NCBI RefSeq assembly: GCF_000003605.2
Contig: NW_003155745.1
Location: 167,741-231,740, forward strand
DNA: 64,000 bases
Direction: 5' to 3'
Source: Saccoglossus kowalevskii
Taxonomy: Eukaryota > Hemichordata > Enteropneusta > Harrimaniidae
The translations under genes and the position numbers were made by a program. The notes under the pieces were generated by a model, which was given only the letters and a program-made list of their open reading frames with translations, was not told the origin of the DNA and did no database searches. Position 1 is the first letter of the stretch. The number at the start of each line of letters is the position of its first letter. Shown piece by piece: positions 23,755 through 35,034 of the stretch.

Positions 23755-24412
23755 GACATTTGTGCGGCGTTTAAAGCTGCCGACGGAGCACTGAAACCAG
23801 GCAGAAAACGCCGTTAAATTATATTAAATGTGCAAACGAAGATTTATGAACCATCGAAAGTACTTGACGCAACTAAAGGATGAGGTATTATACAAAACAT
23901 GTTTATACCATCAAATGGAGACAAATACACATCGTTATAAATAAGCGGGGATGTATTGTCCCATCGTCATAATAAACCGATTTTATATATTCTTACGATA
24001 TCAGAGTGTTCTTTTTGAGACGTTTTATCCATCTTTTCAAATTGTTTTAGTCTCGAGTGAACGACTTATTGTTCCCACGGGAGCTTGAGAAGAAGAACTG
24101 TGTGCATTCGATTCGCACGATCACGATTATGATTAGTTTAACGTCATTACTGAAATAGGCTATAAGTAAAACACGTAACCATAATCACGTTTTTTTTCGC
24201 ACTTTCACAACATTTTACAAAATGGTGAAAATATAAATGAGAAATAACACGCAATTAGCAGACACTGCGTTCTCAAATGTTAATTTGCTATATTGTAAAT
24301 GTTGAACGATGCCGTACACCCGAACGGCACTGATTGCACCAAGATGACGTCACACAGTGATTCATTGCTAGAGGGCGTGACTTGGAAAGTGTTGGAAAAT
24401 TGGAAAAGTGTA
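23755..24412. other. Intergenic, no gene recognised
   Basis: AT-rich, no domain-bearing open frame. Confidence 0.55.
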
Positions 24413-24725
24413 TCCTCGGGGCGGACATCCGGGCATTTTCACCGCCTGGCAACCATCTCGGTGAAAACAAAGGCCCGAAACGGTACTTTGGGATGGTTGT
24501 TGAGACTCCCCCGAACAGTGTAACAAGATTAGCCCTACGTGTGTAACATATATAAATTCGGTTGTTCAGGATTACTTCAAAGTTGAGTTTGTGTTGTTTT
24601 CTCGAATTTTCACCGGCTCCACCGGCGTTCCACAGCAGCGCGCCCAGAGCCCATAGAACTGCATGGTACAGTGGTGCGCGTCTTAGCAACGTGGAACATC
24701 TGTGACGTAGCTCCGCCCCCGAGGA
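24413..24725 (+). mobile_element. Family B MITE, complete copy
   Basis: Left flank TA at 24411-24412; ends TCCTCGGGGCGGA and TCCGCCCCCGAGGA. The right flank is TT, a decayed TA. The interior is closely similar to the copy at 20508. A 205-codon minus-strand open frame running through it is a by-product of the repeat. Confidence 0.85.
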
Positions 24726-26163
24726 TTGCATCGATCTCTGTATTGAAAAATAAAATAATAATATCGATATCTGATTCGTTAGATCAGTATGCATAGTGTG
24801 AGCATCAGTAAAGGCAAGACTTCTAAATGTGTATTGCGTCGAGATCGCGCGAGTTCTGTTAAATTTGAACAGCGCCACCAGTGGCAAAACCACAAAACAA
24901 AACACAGGAACAAATGCGGCGTAATATCAACCACTGGAAAATAATTGAACAATAATGGAAGACGGAGAACATGGTAAATTACATTACGGGGAAATGGAAC
25001 ACACCGATAGAGAGAAAAGGAGGTCGCGACCAACGCAACCGTGAAACGCTCATTGTACAACACTGATTTAATTTGACGTAATTCTAAAATAGAAATTACT
25101 ACATTTTTTTATTCAACGCCTGCAGCGCTTCCCGCCACAATTCACCAAGCAATTTGACTAAATATTAGGCTTAATAGGTTATTATTTCGTTTATTCGAGT
25201 CACTGACCTCGCCCCGTAATACTAGTACTCCCAGTTGTATTACATGTATACGAGTCCCATACATAAGGGCATCCCTCTCTGTTTGAAACAGATTTGCCGT
25301 ACTGAAAATGACACGACGCGAGCCTTCTCGCGAGCTGGCTATGTATGGGTGTGTTTCAATTGTTGACACAATATCTACAACTACCATATTGTTCTAGAGT
25401 AGTTTATGAAAAGTCCACTTGTGACCCGGCCTGTTGGCTGGTAATGTCAAAAAAGACTTCGTTTGATCACAGCCCTTCTATAGAGACAGTGGTCTGATGT
25501 AATAATACATTATGTAAAGTTATCCTTACTTATCCATCCCGTAACATATTACTAACCCAACATGCGTCACGTGGTTTACCTGGCATGTGAGTGGTCGCCG
25601 GGATCTTTTTGAGTACAAGGCGGCTATGAGACTTGTCTGTGTCGTTCCAAGTGGTGTTTCATTTTGTCCCCATGAGGTTAGAACGCAACATAAATGTAAA
25701 CATATTGTCATTTTCTTCACTTTTACGTATTTGATATGTCAGAAATAGAAATGGACTAAAAATATGGGGTCACCGTGCCGTTTGGGGGAAATCTATGTAG
25801 AAAATTGAAAGTGGCATGATTTGTCCTTTTCAGGGTATTTTCACATTTTTTACTATAGCAAAAATATATATTTCAATATCTCAAAAGTTTGCTCGGTGCA
25901 CATATGGTTGAAAACAAAGATATATAGTGTCTCACAGGGTACTTTTGATGTCTAGAAAGATTAACATAACAAATTGATAAAGTTGTTATTGAGTTTTTTA
26001 TCTATGGAAACCGCTGCTAAAATTACATTTTATGCATATTATTTTACAGTTTTCCTAAAAAAAATCAGATTGACAGTGAACCGAAAAAAAATCCCACATC
26101 GTTGACTAATAATAAAACAATTAATTGTAGACTAACTCGAAATAGTGTCACTGCTATATGCGC
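24726..26163. other. Intergenic, no gene recognised
   Basis: GCGCCACCAGTGGCA at 24872-24886 resembles a CTCF core. No coding exon recognised. Confidence 0.55.
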
Positions 26164-26262
26164 TTAAAGGGCGGTGGTCGTCGCGCAGCGCGTGTTCGAA
26201 TATATTTTACGTTGTGTACTAGTGTCGCTATGAGTCCCCGACTGGAACAGGACATGGCGCGC
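26164..26262 (-). mobile_element. Family A MITE, diverged
   Basis: Starts TTAAAGGGCGGTGGTCGTCG and keeps GCGCAGCGCGTGTTCGAA, GTGTCGCTATGAGTCCC and GGAACAGGACATGGCGCGC in family order, but the far TIR has decayed. Confidence 0.7.
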
Positions 26263-27419
26263 CATTTGAGTATGCGCACGTGTGAAAAAATCACGAGTAC
26301 CATACTATCTTAAAGCGAGCCTCATTGCGGCCTTAATTTATAGTTGTGTATATTCTAAACTGTATTCGAAATAATATTGTTTTAATCGCGTTCATTGTCC
26401 CCCTTATCTGTGTAGCCATGACTGAAAAGAATGGAACACGATTTAAAAGTCTAGTGGCCTCGCCCGTTCTCAATTAGATAGCGTCGATTATTTGCATGGG
26501 TTTATAGCAACAATCGTTGTAGTCGGACGAATGAATCACTAAAATTATAGGCGGTCTGCAGGTTTACCGATGTAGGCAAACTGCCATACATTTAATTTGA
26601 TAACTCAGTGCTATGACTATAATCGGACCAGTCAGAAACAAAAAATACAACAAAGTAATATTGATAACTAGGTTTTATTGTATATGTCAGCATGTATTTG
26701 TATTGTTGAAACTCAATTATAAAATAGCCTTTACGTTTTACGAGAACGTAAAAATCTCTCATTTAGGAGACTCTGAGCACAATGACCTTGAAATTGTCGG
26801 TGACCATACAGTTGTGGTCGTTCATTAACGCGCCACAGTCGTCGTCGGTGCAGTTAGGTACGTGTTAGTGTCGGTTAGCCGATGTGGAAACACAATAAGT
26901 TGTAAAGAGCTTCGCGTTGACTCTAATATTTCCGTATAAATGCTGGATACACCAGTAGATAGAAAACAGGAACAGGGTGGAAAATGCCAGTCGGATATAA
27001 AACGGAGAAATATCGACCTTAAAAACAATATCACGACAAACAGACTCATTGAGGCCCGACGCAATATTATTACGCCCGGTGAATACCGATTCGTCGGCGT
27101 TGTACGAGCATTATTTGACATTTCAACTGAATAGCCAGGAGGCTGAATCCTAACTCGCGTTCAGCGCGGCAATCTGCGTGCACCGGCAATAACATAACTC
27201 ACGTGCGAATTGCCGGGAGCCTCAAGACTTTATTGGCAGCTCTCGTTTTAAGCGAGGGATAAGATTATCTCGCGCTAGATCAATCTTCTATAAGCGGCAG
27301 TAATTGCTCCTCGTAATTGTGTGAAATATCACACGAGAAGCCTAAGTGATGAGAAAACTCGCCCAATTTAGAGGGACCTTTCCAAAGTAGAACTCTTAAG
27401 AATGTAGGCAGAACAAACA
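26263..27419. other. Intergenic with a lone family A end
   Basis: TTAACGCGCCACAGTCGTCG at 26825-26844 matches a family A terminus with no body behind it. Otherwise no gene recognised. Confidence 0.5.
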
Positions 27420-27595
27420 TTAAAGCGGGGGAGTCGTCCCTGCGCATGCGTCAGATGGATATCGGTGTCATTGNNNNNNNNNNNNNNNNNNNNNNNNNNN
27501 NNNNNNNNNNNNNNNNNNNNNNNNNNNNNNNNNNNNNNNNNNNNNNNNNNNNNNNNNNNNNNNNNNNNNNNNNNNNCCCCCCCCCCCCGCTTTAA
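27420..27595 (+). mobile_element. Family D MITE interrupted by an assembly gap
   Basis: TTAA at 27420-27423, left end AGCGGGGGAGTCGTCCCTGC, right end GCTTTAA at 27589-27595. The middle is 103 N (27474-27576) followed by a C-run, so sequencing probably failed in the element. Confidence 0.75.
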
Positions 27596-29748
27596 TAGTT
27601 ATCATTGTGGGACCGCAAATATGGGGTAGTTAAACCGAGGGGGCTCCAAGGAGTGACGTGAGAAGTGAAAACGACGCCTTCCGACTACGGCATTTCCATC
27701 AATCTAATGAAATCTACGTCTAAACGTGATATTACAATAATCGTATCTAGGCTGATGTTTATATCAGAGTATAGACTATAGACTACTGTATATTTCACTT
27801 CGGCATTAACGTTTATGAAATATTTACCCTTGAAATCCCACTGAAAACAGCTGGGAAGCTTTCATTGACTGGAAAACTGGACGAACGTCGATAGAACGAC
27901 CTTTACTTGAGACGCTGAGTTACAAAAATATCGAGTTACACAAATGATCACACCCATATTTTAGGAAATATACCCACTTTTGCCAAGTTACTAAGTGTGG
28001 ACTTCCAACAAAATAAAAAAATGTATGTTGCCCGTATCTCGAAGTCCTGCTAACTGAACACCGGGTTGCAATTCGGACGTGGTTTCGCAAAAACTCGATG
28101 TTCATAATTCCAAGTCATCATCTCCCCTTGTTTCAATGTTTCTGCATGCACGCCTCACCCATGACCGATATTCGCGGTACACAGATCTTAAAAGTTTGAA
28201 CATATTTCGAATTTTACAAATATAGTACCGTCACTAAAGTTTGGCTAGCAGATAATGCCACGACGGATCAAAACACACACTGAAAGATATTATATAAATA
28301 TTATGCAAGAAGGTATGAATTTGTTTTATGAATATTTATGAATGTTTTGTAGAATTCAAATGCTGGCCGAAAACCACTAGACCACGCGTTTAGTATGCAC
28401 GGCCGCAAATAGGCCAAAGGAATTATGGGCAATGGGCGTTTCCAAATGGCTTCTTTTTTTTAGAATTGAATGAAACGCGAAATCTTCCAGAGTAAATATG
28501 TTATAAATGTCAAATAAAACAAATTCATGCCTTCAAAAAATGTACACTATAAAGTTGGACACATGGGCCGCGACGCTGTATTACGAAAACAAGCTTCAAG
28601 GCATTGTCGTATGTAAGGAATGAAGTGTTACACTTCAAACCGAACATCTAGCCACTGGGGGTCGTCACATAAAAGTGCTATTAGCGATTGAACGACATAG
28701 AGGGGTTAAAACACTTGTACGCCTGAAAAAGGCCAAATAGTCGACAATCGATCATACCGCCAAAGGCTTTCAAATCGTTCATTAATTGTGAGTGACCGAT
28801 CGGAAAATAATAAAAAAAAAAAACTCTATAGTGTAAAAGGTGACATTGAACCTGTTATACTCTTAGTCACGCGGTGTGTTCCGTGTTGCAACTTGATGAC
28901 GAATTTAGAATATACCTAAATTGTATTAAGCCCTGACTTTGAAAAGCTTAATAATTTCAAAATTGTTATTTTTTCTTTCAATTACCATCTTCTTTTGAAT
29001 ATTACGGTTTCAAGACGACCAATCACCTATTTGACTTATTGTTGTGAGAATAAATACAACCATGGACATAATAGCGTGGCCATTGCATCTACCTGCGAGT
29101 CTGAGGATGCGTTATCAATACCGTCTTTGCGCTATGTGTCATTTCAATGACAGGCCAGTCTTATTTCACGTGCTTCATACTACGCCAAGCTGATTGGCAG
29201 AGAGCCGGACAAGTGGAATGGAACAAATCACAATTACTTATATAGCCCTCATTTTATGCAAATTTCAGTTGAATCACATACGTGATGGCTGCCGAATTTC
29301 GAGCGAATAATTACACGATTTTGACATATAAACTCCAAAATTGGATCTAAAAACACTTCCTAAGTTGATAGCATACTAAATAAATCACACACATTTGTAT
29401 ATTAAAAGCATATTGACGTGACAGAGTGTTTTTATATAAGACTTAACATCAGTATGCGATATTTTATAAATTTAAATAACATTAAATTTCATACTTTTAA
29501 AGTTTAGGATATGCCTTGAGAGCGAGAGAACTGCGAGACTCGCCTCCATAATATAGCTCCATTCCCGACTGCGCCGACTATTTCAAATACCAAGAAGACC
29601 AGTGCACGCAATAACCCTATGGAGAATGAAAGACCATTTTGGGAGCAAAAACAAATCGCGATCAAGCGGCTATCTCGCTCTCACCGAGATCTAGGCGGCC
29701 GTTTACAAATAAGGTCTATTCATCGGTTCTTGCCATCACATGATCACA
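27596..29748. other. Intergenic, no gene recognised
   Basis: AT-rich, no domain-bearing open frame. Near 29010-29250 several CCAAT boxes, a CACGTG and a TATATAG occur, a loosely promoter-like mix. Confidence 0.5.
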
Positions 29749-30164
29749 TTTTTTCTGAGTTGGAACGCTTATGCGAGAGCGAGATTGTGATGGGATCTTG
29801 GTATCATGTCACCGTTGTTGCAAACCTCAGTATAATGTACCTCTGGTTATACCAGAAAAAATCGAATGCGCATGCCCGAGGTAACTAGGATACTGGGATG
29901 TCTAGGTGGATCAAAATAGCTGCTCACGATATGACGGATTACAATAACTATATTTTCTGTAAATTTTCGATGTATTACATTTTTTAACTATGAATGTGGT
30001 AATACATGTTTTATTGTTTTATTACAAACCGCCTATGTCATGTCAGAAGGTAGTAGCATCAGTCTCGCTAACTACGAGATGAGACTTGAATGGGATCTTG
30101 ACATGATGTCACAATACAGTACTATGCGAGTTGCAAACCCCAAGTAATGTACCTCTGGTATAAC
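29749..30164 (+). mobile_element. Family E hAT-like MITE with inverted left arm
   Basis: The right arm ends ACCTCT followed by GGTATAAC (30157-30164). The left arm, which in the copy at 38722 begins CAGAGGTACATTACTTGGGG, is here in reverse orientation (29752-29853). It ends inside the element with GGTTATACC, the reverse complement of the same target duplication. The interior (GAATGCGCATGCCCGAGGTA, GATCAAAATAGCTGC, ATGACGGATTAC) matches the other copy. The element is non-coding. Confidence 0.8.
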
Positions 30165-31430
30165 CGATTAAAGACAGTCACGTGAGTACACTGACTTAGT
30201 AGCCATACGTTTGCAATGTAGTAGTTATTTCAAGAAACCATACGTCATGCCACGTTATGATCGATTTCTCTTTCAGTAAAATTGCTAAAGCTAGTCTTTC
30301 CTGACGTCCAACAAAGAGGCATTGCGGAGACTTCAAACAACCCAGAGAAACTAGCGCGCATATGACGGTGTCTCCATGGAAACGTTATTGCGCAGCTTTA
30401 TGCGCGAGGAAATCCCGGGGATTCTAACCTGATTTATTGGATTGTGGTGCATTATTACCTAGATATGACTTGAAATAGATCGAGTAAATGAATGAATTAG
30501 TTAGTTTGTCGCCAGGTTAGTTGTTAAAATGCCACACACGCTGCATAGCGCGTTCGGGTTTCGTGCAAACAATGTACTTACACGCGTATAATTTACCCGT
30601 GTCGGACGCAGCATGATGACTAGGACGCTTTACACTCAAGAAACACTGAGAATGAAAGCGAATAATCAATATCCTTGGTTCTTGATTTTATACTAAAGTT
30701 TTGAATTGTATAATCATATCATATCATTCCGCTTGAGCCGTAAAACATCTAGTTCAGCGTCACTGCGGAAACTCCTGCCACTCATATAATGTCTCTTCCA
30801 CGCGGCACTATAATGTTAAAATAATCGTTGAAACTGATTACTATGTGCACCTGTGTCAATGTAAAGTGATTGTTGATGGATACTTCCATTAGCAGCGAGA
30901 CAGCGCAAAATGCCCCGGGTATATGGACGCTCTTGCGTTTAATTAAACGATTAACGCACGTCGACAGGGTGGAACAGCGCTCCCACTGGGCCTACTAAGC
31001 GAAACATACGTCATTCATACTGTCTAAAGAAAACAGTCACTTATGCTGTCCACGAACTGTTCATCACTGTCAAAGTCGTTTAGCAGTTCCCGCGATCGTA
31101 ACTTATTGTATGACACTGTGCACTTGTACTGCTGGCTATCTGCCACACGCGCAGGTAACGACTGCACAGCTATGCGAACTTGCCGTGTTCTGACGGCCGT
31201 ATTATGACACTTTTGATCTGTCCCATACGTTAAGCGTTGACACCGTTGACACTCTCCCGTTTTTACTGATCCCGGGGGTGTCACTAGTATAGGGACTTAT
31301 CAACGCGTGTGCGTGGCACCCAAGGGGTCTATAAACAGTATAAATTATGTTTCATATTGGGTAAGGATTTTGAACTAGTTTATATGCACTGCATATCTGC
31401 GTGAGTTATGTTTAAGTGACCATCAAATAG
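30165..31430. other. Intergenic, no gene recognised
   Basis: GTCTCCATGGAAAC near 30370 resembles an RFX X-box. No coding exon recognised. Confidence 0.55.
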
Positions 31431-31623
31431 GTGATTTTCCGTACAATTGCGAGATCTCGTGAGATGCATGAAAGACGCGCGTCGAACGTCTGCCGCAAAA
31501 GTCGAACGATTTGATTTTGAACTCGAATGTCTTTATTTCGTAACTCATATCGACCGGCCGATCTTCGACAGAGGAATATTGCTTTCGAATACCCTCACTT
31601 AATCGAAATTGTCCATCATCAAA
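31431..31623 (-). repeat. Family C repeat, copy 1
   Basis: About 193 bases nearly identical to 39268-39460, including GAGATGCATGAAAGACGCGC and TCGACCGGCCGATCTTCGAC. Both copies read open on the minus strand, but the differences look unconstrained (about seven amino-acid changes against four silent ones by eye), so I treat it as a repeat, not a gene. Confidence 0.75.
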
Positions 31624-31811
31624 CTCAACTTTGAAGTAATCCCGAACAGCCAAATTTATATATGTTACACACGTAGTGCTAATCTTGTTACACTGTTCAG
31701 AGGAGTCTCAACAATCATCTCAAAGTACCGTTTTCTGCGAGTTTTGGGCCTTTGTTTTCACCGCCGCAGGTTGCCAGGCGGTGAAAATGCCCGGATGTCC
31801 GCCCCCGAGGA
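31621..31811 (-). mobile_element. Family B MITE, partial
   Basis: Minus-orientation copy from AACTCAACTTTGAAGTAATC to the intact TIR TCCGCCCCCGAGGA. The far half is missing, replaced without a gap by the family C repeat. Confidence 0.8.
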
Positions 31812-31944
31812 TTGAAGCGCGATGGTCGTCGCGCAGCGCGTGTTCGAATTTCATGTAAATAAACAATGCACTTTACACGCGTTGTATACGTCGCTATGAG
31901 TCCCATATCGAACAGGACGCGGCGCGACGACTGCCGCCCTTTAA
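31812..31944 (-). mobile_element. Family A MITE, complete copy
   Basis: Flanked by TTGA (decayed TTAA, 31812-31815) and TTAA (31941-31944). It abuts the family B TIR directly. Confidence 0.85.
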
Positions 31945-33943
31945 ATATACTAGTAATATACTATGTAATAGGGTGTGTTTTTGTAAATTTTATTCAAGGG
32001 GTGTTTTTTTTTTCTTTAAAGTTTTCTGATTACCGTTTACCGCGATAAATTACTTGAAACTGGCACACCTTTGCGTCATGTGCATTTTTGTGGGTTGTAT
32101 AAACCATTTGCCCTTTGACCCGCGCGTTGGAATCTGACACCAAAGTTAAAAAATCACCCTACTGAACGGTTAGTTTTGTTTTGTCGTACGTACTACTAGT
32201 ACTCCCATGATCTATGTAACCATTTGTTTCTTGTTAGAATGTTTATTAAAACATTTAATTTCACAAATATAGCATCAGTATGGTGATTTTTGGCGATATT
32301 GAAAATTTCTGAACAACTGGAAAAAGTTAGTTAGAAACTAGATTTGTGCGCAGGTTCCATAGATGATCACAGCGTCGGAAGTTATTGCTGTGAATACTAT
32401 AACGCAGCCAGGTACATAGAACCATGCCGTGACTGAAAACGTGTTCACGTCGAAAAATAAAATACATTAAGATGAGTGAAACTTCAACATTTAAAAATGG
32501 TATGGCATGGTCATGTCAATACTGTAAGTGTTTCAAAAAAAAAATAATCTAAATTTCTAATCGTGGTTGTTCGGTTTTTCTGTAAATGGTTGTCAGGACG
32601 ATACGGCACGACGTTCAAAAATCCCCGTAATCATGCGAGCCAGCATTATAATTATGTACGACCCGCTAGTTCGATGACCTTGCGAAAACATACAAAGGTT
32701 AAATGTTTCCTGTTACATCTCGTTATAAAATTATAGACTAATATACGATAATTGTGAACACACATTTAAACAAAAAAGAGTCACTGGTGTAGCATATCGA
32801 TCATAGCATAGATAGTATGTTCAGTCATTCGTTCAATGCTTAGTAACATCATTTTTATCAAAAGTGATAGACGCCTTGTGGGACATTATTTTCAAACTTA
32901 GCCCGCAAGTACACACAGTCAGTTGCCATGGAAACATAGCTTATCAAATAAAGGCGGCTTTCATTCTATTCGAGGTTAATATTGAGCAATTGTATTTTCC
33001 TGTCAATAGTCTGGTGGCCACTATTTTGTTATTTGATGTCCACAGGGGGGAGGGAGTCTCAATATGGAGGTAGATCGTATCAGCAATACGCGACCTTGTG
33101 GAAGTAGTAATAGTTATATTAGCCAGCAAAATATTTTTAAAAATGTAATTCTCCAATTCAATGAAGAAATGTCAAAAGACCTTAATTATTTTGCGTATAA
33201 ATTTGCGAATTAATATTCGGCAAGTTAATAAAAGTCCATTCAAACTTATCTGCAATTATCTCTGTATATACACAATGTGTAATTTAGTGGGACTTCTTTA
33301 ATGAGCGATGGATTCGCATGTAACTTAGACTCGTAACAACTAACCGTTATTGAAACATCTATTAATCACTGACTGGGACATGCGGAGTCAGTTTTAGAAA
33401 AAAATACAGATGTCGTGGATTAGAACGCAAACTCTTGGATAAGTGTGCACTTTTTTTACTTATCGGTCGGAAATGGGTGTGTAACGACAACATAAACATT
33501 GAGTTGTCACGCAGCGATGTCAATTACCTGCATGTCAATAACAAAGCATGAAAGGTCGGATATTTTAGAAAGCAGAGTCAACTGACTTATTGAATTTTCC
33601 GGATTATAATATCATGTTTTTTTCTCGACTTACAACCTATTTTAATGAATTATTCATCGCCGCATAGTGTACTGGGGTTGAATACATTGCGCTCGTGACA
33701 TGAGACTATGAATAAAACTATATACAATGAAGGTGCTAAAGCTTGTTTGAAACAATGGAATGACCATGGTTTCACAAACAACCTCTACTAACATTTTCTA
33801 CATTAAAATAATGATCAAGACCTTCATTCAATTGGAGTTATTTAAAAATATTTAAATGTAGCGCGGGACAATGTGGTTTTCAAATGCTACTTAAAATACA
33901 TGCAAAAATTCAAATGATGTAACCGAACTATGGCGATTGTCAA
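31945..33943. other. Intergenic, with an RFX X-box
   Basis: AT-rich. It contains the X-box at 32922-32935 and no recognisable exon. Confidence 0.55.
32922..32935. promoter_or_regulatory. RFX X-box-like site
   Basis: GTTGCCATGGAAAC fits the imperfect-palindrome X-box consensus (GTTGCCATGG/AAAC) bound by RFX factors of cilia genes. No promoter was tied to it. Confidence 0.35.
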
Positions 33944-34024
33944 ATTTTCTGAAAGTTTTCGGCCTTTGTTTTCACCGTGATGGTTGCCAGGCGGTGAAAA
34001 TGCCCGGATGTCCGCCCCCGAGAA
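33944..34024 (-). mobile_element. Family B MITE, terminal fragment
   Basis: About 80 bases ending in TCCGCCCCCGAGAA followed by TA. It carries CTTTGTTTTCACCGTGATGG and GGCGGTGAAAATGCCCGGAT. Confidence 0.8.
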
Positions 34025-34868
34025 TACATTCGGTCTTCTGGCCGCAAGGATCTCTGGGAAGGAAAATAGGCGTTATGTTGACGCTAATCACCATTCATTT
34101 CAGTCATTGCGCGACTTGTTAATCCTAATTTGCAATACGCAAACAGTGACAAATCGAAAGCAATATCCGGCACGGCGATCTGTTTATGTTCCGTTGCGTT
34201 TTGAAATTTGTCAGTCGTATTTGAAAATTCAATGACGAATTGGTGACAGCAAAGGGATTGAAAGAAATCAGCGCACGTAATCACATGTGTTAATGATTGT
34301 AAACGCTACATTTTGCACCAAGTCCTGCGTCTTTGCATCATTCGTTTGCACTAAGTGTTGCGTTTACAAAATTCATTTGTATTAAGTGTGACGTTTACAG
34401 ATTCGTTTGTACAATGTTTAGTTGTATTATTAATCTGCTTAGAACCAAAGATACAGGTGTAGATTCATAAACGAATGGCATGAAGAATTGGTCACATGAC
34501 TAGGAGTCGTATATCAAATATCAGTCAGTGGAATATAGTAAGTTTGGCAATTTTATAAAACAATAGTACTTATTCCGAATGCACAGTGGAAACATTGGGG
34601 GATTACAATTGCGTGAAAAAAAGGCACAAAGAAAGATGGCGGTGATTTACGTACAAGCACATTACGAACATAATACAAAATGTACATGCGCAATACGCGA
34701 TATCGTACATCACAACCAAGCGCAACGCTAATGAAGGCAGGTGCGCATCTCACTACGCCAGACTATCCGTCCCCAAAAGGCGCCCGAAATAGAGAGTATT
34801 GAGCGCGGGTCTTAAATTTTACAAATTATACAGGAAAGTATTTCGAAGCACATTATATTTATTTGTAT
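34025..34868. other. Intergenic, no gene recognised
   Basis: A loosely repeated phrase around AAGTGTTGCGTTTACA / AAGTGTGACGTTTACAGATT at about 34350-34410 suggests a small decayed tandem. Otherwise featureless. Confidence 0.5.
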
Positions 34869-35034
34869 TTAAAAGGGGGGGAGTCGTCACCTGCGCATAC
34901 GTCAGATGGCCATGGCGTGTCATTGTTTACAAACAAGCGTCTACCCATGCACCTTTGCGTTTTTAGCGTGTGTTGTTATCGTCGCTTGGGACTCAATTCC
35001 CGCGCCTGCGCAGGCGACGATTCTCCTGCTTTAA
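34869..35034 (+). mobile_element. Family D MITE, complete copy, TTAA flanks
   Basis: TTAA at 34869-34872 and 35031-35034. Left GGGGGGGAGTCGTCACCTGC, interior CGTGTCATTGTTTACAAACA, right CGCCTGCGCAGGCGACGA. Confidence 0.85.

Noticed and set aside
24288-24905. 205-codon minus-strand open frame
   Set aside because: It runs through a family B MITE and recurs in pieces at other copies (20432-20839, 51755-51946); no protein domain.
31423-31653. Minus-strand frame whose peptide is similar to one at 39038-39526
   Set aside because: The similarity comes from the family C repeat; amino-acid changes outnumber silent ones and the frame has no common start or end.
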